A stretch of DNA of 64,000 nucleotides from Pristionchus mayeri. Taxonomy: Eukaryota > Nematoda > Chromadorea > Rhabditida > Neodiplogasteridae. The position numbers and the translations under genes are program-made. Positions 1-11,040 of this stretch are shown here, in pieces. Under the pieces are notes generated by a model, which did not search any database, was not told the DNA's origin, and was given only the letters and a program-made list of their open reading frames with translations. Every line of letters starts with the position of its first letter. Positions within the stretch are counted from its first letter, which is position 1. The stretch covers positions 42,549,215 through 42,613,214 of the forward strand of contig BTRK01000003.1 in the NCBI GenBank assembly GCA_036245805.1, read 5' to 3'.

Positions 1-142
1 TGTCGTGAGAGCCGAATGCTACTCTTAGAGAAAGTTTCTTTTACTTTCTTTGCTCACCATCGCTGTCCATGGCGTTGTCGTAGCTAGGCGGGGGCGGCTC
101 GTCCACGGGCGCAGAAGGCAGCACGGGGTACGCACCGGACAT
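1..142 (-). CDS. First exon of a gene running off the left edge; N-terminus with a PPPPSY motif
   Basis: Exon 58-142 on the minus strand encodes 28 residues beginning MSGAYPVLPSAPVDEP and followed by PPPPSYDNAMDSD. It ends at a GTGAGC donor with phase 1, and the intron leaves the window. The ATG lies two bases after a TTTCCAG acceptor, so the start is either trans-spliced or preceded by a 5'UTR intron. Proline-rich N-termini with a PPxY-type motif occur in LITAF-like and other WW/Nedd4-binding membrane proteins, but 28 residues cannot decide the family. It is divergent in content from, and co-directional with, the EAPP gene whose stop is at 1117. Confidence 0.55.
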
Positions 143-173
143 CTCTGGAAACGATGTAGAGGATACTAGTTCG

Positions 174-244
174 GGTGAGAACTATGACGCATGCCGCCTT
201 TGATATATCAAAGGCGGCGTGACGTCATAGCTTTCATCCGGCCT
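174..244. repeat. Short hairpin MITE-like repeat
   Basis: An inverted repeat is centred on TTTGATATATCAAA and flanked by matching GCCGCC/GGCGGC and GAGAACTATGACG/CGTCATAG arms. A related hairpin with the same GGATGAGAACTAT ends lies at 20132-20200, so this is a dispersed family. Confidence 0.6.
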
Positions 245-835
245 AGTTCCTGGAGGATACTGGCTCAAAATGAGCGACCCGACCAAAAAAGAGCGAGTCT
301 ATCAAAGAAACTGCGTAAGATCTACTTAAGTGCAGCATCTAACATGAAGAAGTTAGCTACAGCCGATACGCGACGATACCATTAGATGCTCAGCGTAAGG
401 AAAGGAAAAATTCAATATGGCTGGAGGCAATTTTTTGGGGAGAAATCTGATAAAATGAGGAAAATAAAATGGAGAAATTGCTTTCCATGAGCAATGATCA
501 TGGAAAGCAATCTCTCTTCCTGGTTTTACAATAAAATACTTGGAATGTAATCATGTGTCATTCAAAAAAAACATGCAGTTGCGCTGATTCACCTCTTCAA
601 ATAACAACCGCTGATAAAGTGCTTCGATAATCGATTACCACTATTTCGAAAAAAGAAAAAAAAAGAAAGACATTCCCGTTCGCCGTTCTGCTCCATTGAG
701 ATATTGCATGGTAAGTGCAACCAGTATACTCACAGTTTCACAATTAACTATAAAACTCCTTTAATTACGCACCTCACAATAATAATTAGCCAACAACGAT
801 TCGTCAACAAGGAACCGGGGGAGGAGAAATCGTAT

Positions 836-908
836 GGCTCTCTTCATTTTACATGCTCTCTCGCCGGTCAGAGACAGAGCGAGAGAGTATGCGATATCGA
901 GAGAGTCT
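836..908. repeat. Imperfect hairpin repeat, GCTCTCTCGCCGGTC family
   Basis: Arms TGCTCTCTCGC and GCGAGAGAGTATG surround CGGTCAGAGACAGA. The stem core is shared with the cleaner hairpin at 3734-3845 and with partial copies near 10410, 27366 and 27670. Confidence 0.5.
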
Positions 909-1116
909 AGACTATTGCTCTGGGGGAGGAGGTAGGCGAGCGACACAAACGTGGTAAAAAATTGAGAGAACTTCTAGCAAGGGAGATCGATAAGATAATC
1001 AGATTGTGCGGAAATCAAAGGACATCAATGGAATCCAATCAAAGGGAATCAAAGGGAGAAGGTCTAAGATCAAGGATCAAAGATCAATGATGGAAGATCA
1101 AAGATCATCTGCCAGT

Positions 1117-4100
1117 CTACGAGTAGCCGGCGAGGACGTTGAAGAAGTGGTAGACCTCGTCGTGGTCGATCACCGCCACCTGGAAATTGTGGTAAAATAG
1201 GATAATTAATAAGCTAACCCCTTTTTCACTCTATAACTATAATTAATCGCTAGGTCAAATAACAGCACCAATAAGACCCGAACAGTATTTTTTTCCCAAA
1301 AAGTATTCATAATACAATTACTCCTTCCGGTCTGAAGCCTCCCAGGGCGGCATTTAATTAAAATTACTGTATAAAGAAATATCGTAACGTCTGTCTGTCT
1401 GTCTGTCAGTCCGTCTGTCTGTCCGTCTGTCTGTCACGCTTTTTTTCCAAATCGCTCTAATTCGCCTCAAACTTATCGTAGAAGGTTAGGACCTTGACCA
1501 TATGAACTCCCTTGACGAGCGCTTTCAAAATTTGATCTTTGATCTTTATAGTTTGTAGTTTGATCTTTTTCTTCAAATCGCTCTAATTCGCCTCAAAATC
1601 ATCGTAGAAGGTTAGGACCTTGACCATACGAACTCCCTTGACGAGAGCTTTCAAAATTTGATCTTTGATCTTTGTAGTTTGTAGTTTGATCTTTTTCTTC
1701 AAATCGCTCTAACTCGCTTCAAAATCATCGTAGAAGGATAGGACCTTGACCATATGAACTCCCTTGACGAGCGCTTTCAAAGTTTGATCTTTGATCGTTG
1801 TAGTTTGTAGTTTGATCTTTTTCTTCAAATGGCTCTAACTCGCTTTAAAATCATCGTAGAAGGATAGGACCTTGACCATATGAACTCCCTTGACGGGCGC
1901 TTTCAAAGTTTGATCTTTGATCTTTGTAGTTTGTAGTTTGATCTTTCTCTTCAAATGGCTCTAACTCGCTTCAAAATCATCGTAGAATGATAGTACCTTG
2001 ACCATATGAACTCCCTTGGCGAGCGCTTTCAAAGTTTGATCTTTGATCTTTGTAGTTTTTTTCTTCAAATGGCTCTAACTCGCTTCAAAACCTTGACCGT
2101 TGGTATCTCCATAGCGAGCGCTTTTAAAATATGCAACTTGATCTTTGATCTTTGATCTCTTTTCTTAAAATCGCTCTAACTTGGCTCAAACACGTCCATG
2201 TGACGTCGGACCTTGACCGTTAGCATCCTCACGACGAACACATTCAGCACACCACACAACATGGTGCATTTTACTAAATCGCAGAAAACTCAAATGAACC
2301 CCGTGCACCACCGGCCACACCATCCCAACCTGCTCTCACTCCCCGCAGCGTAAGCGTTGTGAAAGGCTCGTGAGGCCGAGGGTGATTCGAAGCCCCATCC
2401 CAACTTTTTCGAATTGCCCGAGGCCTCACGAGCCTTTTACAACGTTTTAAGCAGGCTCTCACCAGTAGCGTCCAATTGTTATCCTTAAAACACAACCCCG
2501 CGAAGAACGTAGCGACCGAAGGTCGCTAGTTGTCAGTTCATCACAGTATTAGCTGAGTCCAGTTCCAGCAAAAACACAATTTACACGTCATGGTTCCAGA
2601 AACTTTTCAGCCTGTGGTGGTCTGCACCGAGCCTTGAATATCGAGCTACCCTGATCTATTAACGCTTGCCCTGATAATTCATGTTTTATCAGCATCCCCT
2701 TCTGACACCTGGTCGCCTCTCTCACCTTCATAGATGGGCTGGGCTTGAAGCTGGAAATTGAAAACCGGGGGTGTTTAGGGTCGAAGGGGGCAGAGTGATC
2801 GTAAATGATCGTTTGTGACAAAATTTTCCAAAAACCGGGGTGTCCAATCCGAAAACCGGGTGTTTCACAGCTGGCTTCGTTGGTGCCCACCTATGCTCAC
2901 CTTGGTAGTGCAGACTGCGCAGCGGACTGCCTTGAACATGTCGCCCTCGCCCGGGACTGGATCCGACTGACCATCCTGAACAACCACCATTATTCGACAA
3001 GAAGGTGAATCGTTAAACCACTTGGTAGAGCATAAAGTGAAATTGCTTACGAACTCGAACTCAATTTGTCGAGAGTTACGTCACATATATTTACGCCAGT
3101 TAAATACTAGAGATTTGTATCTCAAAATTTACGAGTTGTCGCGATAGAAAACAGTGATTTTTTGGCCGCGTAGCTAGTAATTTTAAGCAGACGAGCGAGC
3201 TAGCTCAGACTGAGAATCGAACAGGTGCTCACGCGTTCCTATGGAAACCAGGGGGGGGGGGGAATCCACTGCATCACCACGCTTATTAACACCTTGCGTG
3301 TTGACGAGTAGAGAACCAGTATTTTCAGCACCGTTCTCCCCACTTTCGCCTCTCGCTGCTATCTTCTCCAACCAGTAATTTCGAAAGATTCAAAGTTAAC
3401 CAATATTTCGAAATTCGAATTTCTCGGGGATCTGAGGATATGCTGACTAGAACAAAGAGACACGATTTTTACCGAAATCTTGATGAATGTACGTATTTCT
3501 CCTTCCTTTGCCATTCTCATTTTGTTTGCCTCTTCTTTCTCTTTTCGCCGTTCAATTTCGAAAACAGCATCTCTCACTACCTTTTATCTAATTCGGCGTC
3601 CCTAATATTCGAATATTCCTCCCCCCCCCCACTCACTGTCGCCAGACTACGCGCGCATGTGATAGAAAAAGTCTGGAGGACTTGCGAGGGGCCACACTGC
3701 ATCTGCTAGCAGAACACACCAGAGCGTACAAATTAGTGATGCCAAAACGGCGCGCGCTCTCCTCGTTTCACACGCTCTCTCGCCGGTCAGACAGAGCGAG
3801 AGAGTGTGTGAAACGAGGAGAGCGCGCGCCGTTTTGGCATCACTAGTACGAATAGCTAGCTAGACGACTGCCCGGATATCTAACCAGTGGTCGAAAAGTA
3901 GGTCCAAAATGGGCATAACATGCCCGGTTTTTGGAGTTCGGACCAGTGCAATAATATAAAACGTACCCGTTTTTAACGTAATTTTTTGTTAAATTTGTAA
4001 AAACGTACCCCTTTTCAACGATTTTGTATTAAAATTTTACAAACATGCCCAGTTTTTGTAATTTTTGTGACCTACACTTTCGACCACTGTATCTAACTAC

Positions 4101-7100
4101 CTAAAGCAAGATACCAGTAGACGAACGCCAGAAGATCTTCCCTCCATTGTCACCACATGTCTCCTCCCTCCTCTTTTCATCACCCAATTTCGAAAACAAC
4201 TTTTACCATACCCCTTCATTCTTATTTAATTCGGGATACTCATCACACATTACTAAAGCTCAGCAATCACCTTTCTCCTCCTCTGCCGCTCCCTCCTCTT
4301 CTCCTTGCCCGTCTTCTCGATCGTCAGCTGCTCCTCGTCGTCCACCCGGCAGTTCTCCACGAACATCGCCCTGCAATTAGCTAATTAGCCAATTAAGACT
4401 TTAAATAATAAGTAATTGGGTTAATTAATTTACTGACCGTCCTAAAATTAGTTACTTTTTAAAATTTAATTAATACTTCGTCATAGTTCTGAAGGCACAG
4501 GCAGTAGATTCAGAGGAGATGTCAGCTGTCAACGTCAGTTCTACTTACGTCTACGTAGTTCTAAGCCGGTTTTGCGTGCAATCCTCCCCGTGACCCATCC
4601 CGCTTCTTTCCATTTTAGCGGCGATAAGCTGAATCGACTCGATTCAAAGATAGAAGTACACTCCGAAAAGCCAAAACAGTTTGCGAAATCGCGTTTGAAT
4701 AGGATTCTATCTCGATAAATGATCTGCGGGATATCGACACACTGAAAGCGAGTGGGGGGATGCGGGAGAGAACTACTGAATCTCTTTCATTTCATGGGAT
4801 TCTGTGAAAGGGAAGGGAAATGTGAGTGTGAGAGATAGAAGCCAGAAATGAGAACGACTAGAGTAGTGTGAGAAGGGTAAAGATAGGGACTGAACGAGAG
4901 TCCCTGTGTTTCTACCACAATCTTTTACACGAATTCATCTCCTCTGGGATGAGAAAGAGGACTACTAAAACTCTATCATTTCATGGGATTCTGTGAAAGG
5001 GAGGGGAAAAGTGTGTGTGAGAGAAGCCATAAACGAGAACGACTAGTGTGAAGCGTTTGAAGCTAGGGGCAGGCATGGAAATGCCCGAAACACGCACACA
5101 ATTGAGAAAGACAATAGTCGAAAGGGCAAAAACAGAGAATGGGAAGGAAACGTAATGAATTGCCTTGACTCATAGATTCGGGGGTATTTAGCAACACTTG
5201 TGACCTGCTCTGCACCCGCCTCTCACCCCTATCTATCACCAACTCTTGCTCCCCCCCCCTTCACTTTTTCATTCCTCTCCTCCTCCTCTCTCTTCTCTTC
5301 CTTCCCTCTCCCCTCTCCCCCTTCTGCTCTCTCACACAAACAACCCGCGACACGCGCGGGTGACTCACCACCAGTGCCAAAGGGAAAAAACGTTGCCAGT
5401 CAAAAACAGAGCGCAAGACGGAGAACGCAAACCAGAATTGAGAAATCGTATGACGACGATCATCACTAAATTTCAATCTTGTCTCCAGCTAGAATTTAAA
5501 ACGACAGGTAATCGAGTAGGAGTAGACAAAGCGAAGTGCGGATGATCCATAGAATGCCCAAAAATACTGCTTGTCTCTCCCCTTGTAGCAGAACCTCTCC
5601 TTGTCTCCGAGACCGGGTGATAGGTGAATTAACATTTTCGAACCGGTCATTTTATTTTTTTTTCGGATTCAGCTGTTCTATTTAATTTCGGTTCGAAAAT
5701 GACTATTTATAAAATGATACACACACCCGGCCAATCTCTATGGCATTCTAATCTCTCTTGCCATTACGCATGTCTTGTAAGCACAGAATTACCACGCTGC
5801 ACAAATTCCTATCATTTCAGAGGGGCCAAACTGGTATGAAGTGTGGTTCATGAGAGCACGCACGCACACATGGCCTTGTTGATCGCTAGTCGGTAGTCAG
5901 TCTCATACTCACTCCACCCCATTTCAGTCTCATCTAGCCCACTCCCTAATACGATCCACAGTGGTCGAAAGGGCGGGTCAGAAAAAGTGTAAAAAAATGT
6001 CCATGTTTCAAAATTTTTAACATTAATTTGTTGAAAATGAATACGTTTTAACACAATTTAACAAAAAATATTAAAACATGGGTACGTTATCTACTTTGCA
6101 CACGTTATGCCGTTTTGGACCTACTTTTCGACCACTGACGATCCCTCGCACTCTGCCCTGCTAATCCTTGACCACATTTTTTCTCGGCTTGAAATCTCGC
6201 CTGGGCGTGCTGTTCCTGTACATACAGGATTACTGTGTGACTGCGAATTCCTGTCATTTTTGAGAGCAAGGTATGAAGTGTGGTTCGTCAGAGCATACAC
6301 GCACATGGACATGTTGATCGCTAGTCAGCCTCATACTCACTCCATCCCCCACTTCGTGACCGGCTCTCTTTGCACAATATGAAATCCCTCAGTAATGGAA
6401 ACGGCTATAGAATCAACGGTACCGCAGTCATTTCTTCACTGTCTTTAATGCTCTTTGATATTCCACTGAAGGAATGTTTCGACTAGAACATATTGAGCGG
6501 GAAATGACTACACTAATCGCAACTTTTCAGTCGTGCACGAATCGATAAGTCCTTTCGCAGATCTGGATGAGAACGTCGAAGTAAATACATTTTTAATAAT
6601 AATTAAAGATCTATTGAAAATTATATTCTGCTTGCAGAAAACAGGATGCACTCGATAGAGCGGTAGCTCCTCTAACACTCATCAACATCACAAGCGGCAT
6701 CAATATCCCAGGATTCTCTCCACATTTCATTTCACTTCGCCACTACATCGGTCACAGATAAATTATTTGCATTACACCTCAAATCACCTAGAAAATTGTA
6801 TGACCGAGTTTCCTTCTCCTCCCCACATTGTGCGACCACAACCAATAATTGCCGCTCCCCCCATTTTCCATTTTTATGCTTACTATATCAGTATCGGCAC
6901 AGATAATTGCAAACGTCGTCATACATTGCCAACTACCTGTACCAACATTACTGTAGCAAGTATTGATTGATTGATTGACAGTACCTGTACTGGTCCTTGT
7001 AGACCTCGTGTCGCTGGCAGTCCCTCGTGAGCAGCACCATGCAGCCGGGGCACGAGAGCACCGCGTCCGAGCCGTCCTCCAGACGGATCTGCTTCGGGTT

Positions 7101-9989
7101 CACCTGAGAAGTGGTCTATGATCTTTGATTTTTGGATGGCTCACTATCACTGTCGTTTTAGCGTAGGATAGCAATGGGAAACGATAATTGGTAAGAGGAG
7201 GTGGGCCAGAATAAAAAAAAATGTTCAAACTATTGTTGCCAAATCGGCAAGCAATCTCCTAATGTTCCATGCCCTGAGAGCACGCAGATTTGTCATCACT
7301 AGCCCCTCACCTTTCTGCCGTCGTCCTTCTTGCCCTGATTGCTTCTTCTCCTCTTCTGCACCCATTCCTCGTTGTCGTCGTCCTCGGAGGGATTGTAGAA
7401 GTCGGGCAGCGTCTTCGACGACTTCTCCTGCGCCAATTGACATTAAATATCAACACAATACCAGTGCACTCAAAATACAATGCATGGAAAAGTTCATTGC
7501 GACAAAGGAGAACAAGTTGAAAGAAGAAAGCGCTAGAACACGTACATGGGCGCTGAATATGGACAAAACCGTGATTATCATCAGTATGAGATATCACTAT
7601 CATGCCTATCGTAATCATCACCGTACCTTCTTTCTCGCCTCTTTCGAAGCTTTGCGCGCTGCTCGAGCGGCCACCTTGATCGGATTGTCCTGCAAAATTC
7701 ATGAAAGGTGATAATTTTTACTTTATGAAATAATAAAAAAAATACACATATCAATGAAACACGGCTTTTCTATGTACATCGCCTACAGCTCCTCAATGGA
7801 TTACTTTAAGGTCTATGCTTTCAACGATTGACTGTGGTAGTATGTCTGCTACCTCTTCCCCATCATCCGACTCCTCCGAACTGCTGCTGTACTCCTCCTC
7901 TTCCATCTCTTTGTCCTTCTTGTCCTTCTCGTTTTCCTTACTCTCGTTCACTCCTTCCGGATCGGCGAATTTGACCTGCAACTTTCATATTTCAGAAGTA
8001 TTAGCCATTGTCCCTTCATTAACATTAGATCTGATTGAGCGTCGATCTGACTATTTCCCGTGTTAGTCTGACACCTCTCAAATTCAGATTGAAGCTCATC
8101 CGAATTGTGATTCACATTACTTACAGTATTAAAGAAGAATACACTACCAAGACTTGTAACAATGATTCACCGGGATGGAAAATTAGTTCCCCATCCATGC
8201 TCACCTTCTTCTTCTCCTCTCCCTCCTCCGCCATCTCCACATCCTCCTTCTCCTTCTCCTTCCCTGCTTGCTCCGATCTTCGCTTCTGCGTACGGAGTGC
8301 CGACTTGACTGGCGAGGTCGCTGAACAAAAGCACTTTCATATATGGTGAAATGCTTCGGCAAACACGAATACATGAGCAAGGCTCAAAAATGAATGGTAT
8401 CTTATCAAGATTAAATTATCCAAAGTGCCCTCTCCTCATTCATTCCTTCATAGCATCTTTGTTAAAGGGCGATCATATAAAGGATGATCTCTTTTCCATG
8501 CTAGTGAAAATCTCAATTTATATTTCGCTCCCAATCACCCATTGGCTTGCCCTCCTCTCCCTCCGACTGCTCCTCGAGTGGTGGCATGTCGACGTCCTCC
8601 TCCATCGAGCCATCTTCTGGAAAGGCACAGCTAATTCGACCATCGAAGTCCCACCCCTAATTAGGTATACAGAAAGGAGCCGCGACGTAGCGATTTTGCT
8701 ACGGCCTCCATCTCCAGGCTTTCGAATAAGAAAACTGATGCTCGAATCTTTAATCAAGATCTCGCTCCTTCATTAATCACGAAGCTTTGCATTAGAAATG
8801 ACCAGAATTGAACAATTTCAGATAAATCTAAATATAACGTTCTCCACACCCTTCTTCTGCTCTCCCTCTCCGCCCTTCGCCGCCTCGCTGCGCATCGTGG
8901 AACGAACGTAGTCACCTGAAAAAAATATTTAAAAAATGTATCATGAAATTTGAAAACAATTCCATAACATTTAAATATTTAAAAAATTTAAATAAATATT
9001 TTTTTTGTAAACTTACTCATGCGATCGTCCAACTCGTCGTCCATCTCCTGCTCGAATTCCGTCTTGCCGCCTGCAAGTTGGCTAATGATCAACAAAAGAT
9101 TGCGAAAGGACCACAGCCTCAAAAGGTCCACAATACAGCATAATAAGGCGAGAATCAGATAGAGCACTATCATGACACCAATTTGACGTGAGCTGATCAC
9201 GCATGTTCGATCCTGCCTCTCACTGGAGAATCGAAACTCACCAATCTTCTCGCCCATACAGTTGTGGTCGGGGCCGTAGCCGGCGATCTCCTTCAGCGCC
9301 GTCTGCACCTCGTCGTCCGAACTGAACGAATGATGATTTATCTCTGATCTCGCTAATCAATAATCTGATCAGGCAGGTTTTTCTAGCGCACGCGTTCCCA
9401 TGAAAAAAAAATGAAGAAAGCGGCCGCAATCTCCCTCACTATTTTGTCATGACTGTTCCGGACAGGGGAGTTTTGGATATTGCTTGTTTTATTCCTCGCT
9501 GATATTAAAATCAGAAATAGGAAGGACCCGACAGCCGCGCAAGCCTTGATGGTACTGCAAACGTCATAGATGGTCAGCATTGAACTCTGCTTCAAGACCC
9601 CACCAGTTGGGAACTGCGGCCCGGCCGAGAAATGCTTTTTTTTCATCAACCTTCCTGCTATTTGACCCTCGACTCCATAGGCACTCAGGTCTCAGCTTCA
9701 ACCCATCCACATCTATGACCAACGTTGTCATTATTGTCCTCACCTTCATCCATCATCATCCAAAGCCTAAGCAAAAAGCTTTGTGACCGAAATAAGGGGA
9801 ATTTAAGCCGATAACTAGGAAAGTGAGCGGAGCCTAGTCCCTCCAATCGCAGAATTGCCGATTTTCCCATCATATCCTCGTCCCTCACCTGCTTCCATCA
9901 TCGCTGTCCGCATGCCCTCCACCGTCTCTGATCGTGTCTCCAACGTAGTAGTCATCCTGAAGTCGCTCGAACGGCACCAAACGATCCAT
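1117..9989 (-). CDS. E2F-associated phosphoprotein (EAPP) homologue, 13 exons
   Basis: Thirteen exons keep one frame throughout (1155 nt, 384 aa): 9889-9989, 9242-9321, 9017-9070, 8850-8915, 8539-8616, 8205-8320, 7853-7975, 7627-7689, 7311-7427, 6985-7103, 4271-4370, 2901-2975 and 1117-1179. EAPP hallmarks occur in order. They are an acidic N-terminus with [13 protein letters not shown], then [19 protein letters not shown], a first zinc knuckle ([18 protein letters not shown]), [10 protein letters not shown], a second CxxC (RCAVCTTK), and the conserved tail [12 protein letters not shown]. Human EAPP is a nuclear protein of about 285 aa linked to E2F-dependent transcription; function here is inferred from homology. 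The extra length is an acidic, Lys/Glu-rich insertion spread over exons 4-7. The start is [15 protein letters not shown]. Introns are filled with MITEs and a 126-bp tandem repeat. Confidence 0.9.
1387..1438. repeat. (CTGT)n microsatellite
   Basis: About 13 imperfect copies of GTCT/CTGT, in an intron of the EAPP gene just before the 126-bp array. Confidence 0.9.
1440..2215. repeat. Tandem array, period about 126 bp, six units
   Basis: Each unit contains AAATCGCTCTAA, TCATCGTAGAAGG, CCTTGACCATATGAACTCC and TTTGATCTTTGATCTTTG. Units begin near 1450, 1576, 1702, 1829, 1956 and 2070, with the last ones shortened. The array lies wholly in the last EAPP intron (1180-2900). No coding pattern is seen. 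Confidence 0.85.
2729..2895. mobile_element. MITE family A, copy 1 (CATAGRTGGGC ends)
   Basis: The 167-bp element has terminal inverted repeats CATAGATGGGC and GCCCACCTATG and internal repeats of AAAACCGGGGTGT. A second copy lies at 17830-18006. Its right end touches the splice donor of EAPP exon 12: the donor GTGAGC at 2895-2900 shares its last base with the element, so the intron begins with the MITE. Confidence 0.8.
3734..3845. mobile_element. Near-perfect hairpin MITE (TAGTGATGCCAAAACGGC ends)
   Basis: A 112-bp palindrome with about 50-bp arms: TAGTGATGCCAAAACGGC plus GCGCGCTCTCCTCGTTTCAC on the left, exactly mirrored on the right, with a loop near CCGGTCAGACAGA. It lies in an EAPP intron. 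A half copy is at about 27366-27451. Confidence 0.85.
3885..4089. mobile_element. MITE family C, copy 1 (CAGTGGTCGAAA ends)
   Basis: Terminal inverted repeats CAGTGGTCGAAAAGTAGGTC and GACCTACACTTTCGACCACTG, with an AT-rich interior containing repeated AACGTACCC. It lies in an EAPP intron. The CAGTGG ends resemble Tc1/mariner-derived MITEs. Confidence 0.75.
4767..5068. repeat. Diverged duplication, two units of about 210 bp
   Basis: CATTTCATGGGATTCTGTGA begins both 4788-4882 and 4978-5068, and both continue with a GAACGACTAG motif. The duplication is intronic and non-coding. Confidence 0.6.
5760..6360. repeat. Direct duplicates of about 150 bp flanking a family C MITE
   Basis: Similar segments at about 5780-5925 and 6215-6350 (both with TATGAAGTGTGGTTC and GTTGATCGCTAGTC) surround the second family C MITE (5959-6137). 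The stretch is intronic and shows no coding signal. Confidence 0.6.
5959..6137. mobile_element. MITE family C, copy 2
   Basis: Right end GGACCTACTTTTCGACCACTG matches family C copy 1. The left end CAGTGGTCGAAAGGGCGGGTC is degenerate. The interior is AT-rich with ACGTTTTAAC-type repeats. Confidence 0.7.
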
Positions 9990-11040
9990 GTCTGAACCCA
10001 AAGCATTGTGGGTACGGTACCAAAGATAGTGGGCACGGTATCATCGGTACCACAGATCGTAGACATAGTACCAGTGGTACAACTGATTGATGGTGGGGTA
10101 TCATTGGTACCACAGGTACAAGTGATTGTACGCCAACATCGGCGACCCTACATTGAATACTGAAAATATCAAATCGATCGAATCGGACGAAACGAGACTC
10201 AGAACCACGCGGTACAATGAATAGCTTTATCACTCGATTCGCGCAAATTTATACATTGCAACAACGAACACTCCAATCACATCCAATAGTTCGAACTACC
10301 GTACTCTGCTGAATAACCGTTCTGAGTATACTTACATCACATAGTGCCGGACATTCTCCGGGTGGAGGCATAAGGCATAGAGGCAACTGGATCAAGGAGC
10401 GATGGCCCGACTCCTACTTTTACATACTCTATCGCAGGCTAGAGAAAGCGAGAGAGTACGCAAAACTAAGAGAGTCAGACGACAACTCGAATCAAGGCTA
10501 TAGTAATTGATTGGTGTGATTTAGACACCCGCGTATGACTCTCTTCCCTATGATACACCTAACCAAGTCTAACAAATACTCTGACAATAAATTATTAAAC
10601 ATACTCTACATAATAATACTCTAATATAATGACAATTAGTTGTAAATGGCACGGCGTATCACTGCAGAAGGAAAAGTCGCGCCACACTATGAGGGTGTGA
10701 TAAGGGAGTGATTTTTATCATTTACTGTGGTTAGCATCACACACAGCCAGAACCGTAGCTCGATCGACCGGAACCGCAGCTTGGTCGACCAGAACCGGTA
10801 TTTAGGTTGCTCAGATTGCCCAAACCTACCGTAGTTTATGGGCAACTGCCACATTCAAACGTTCCCGCTTTGCCTGATTGTCAATTTGCCTGAACCGTGT
10901 ACCCGCGCGGAATTTTTTTGGCGTCTACTGTAATTATTTTCTTCAACCTTCGGGGCAGAATGATGCGGTGCCGTGATACGCCGTGAAATGGGGTAAAAAT
11001 TAGGAAATGGCGTCGTGGTGGTGGTGTGGTGCGTGGTGCA
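9990..11040. other. Intergenic: GGTAC-rich minisatellite and hairpin, no gene seen
   Basis: Between the EAPP start and the OS-9 stop. 10010-10125 is a degenerate array of GGTAC/GTACC words (GGTACCA, CACGGTATC, GTACCACAG). 10410-10476 is a hairpin with CTCTATCGC...GCGAGAGAGTAC arms. 10745-10820 has three copies of an AGAACCG(C/T)AGCT-type word. No supported exon was found. Confidence 0.6.

Noticed and set aside
9744..9766. A 23-nt exon between EAPP exons 1 and 2
   Set aside because: It has splice-like borders, but including it breaks the frame; joining 9889-9989 directly to 9242-9321 gives the expected EAPP sequence.
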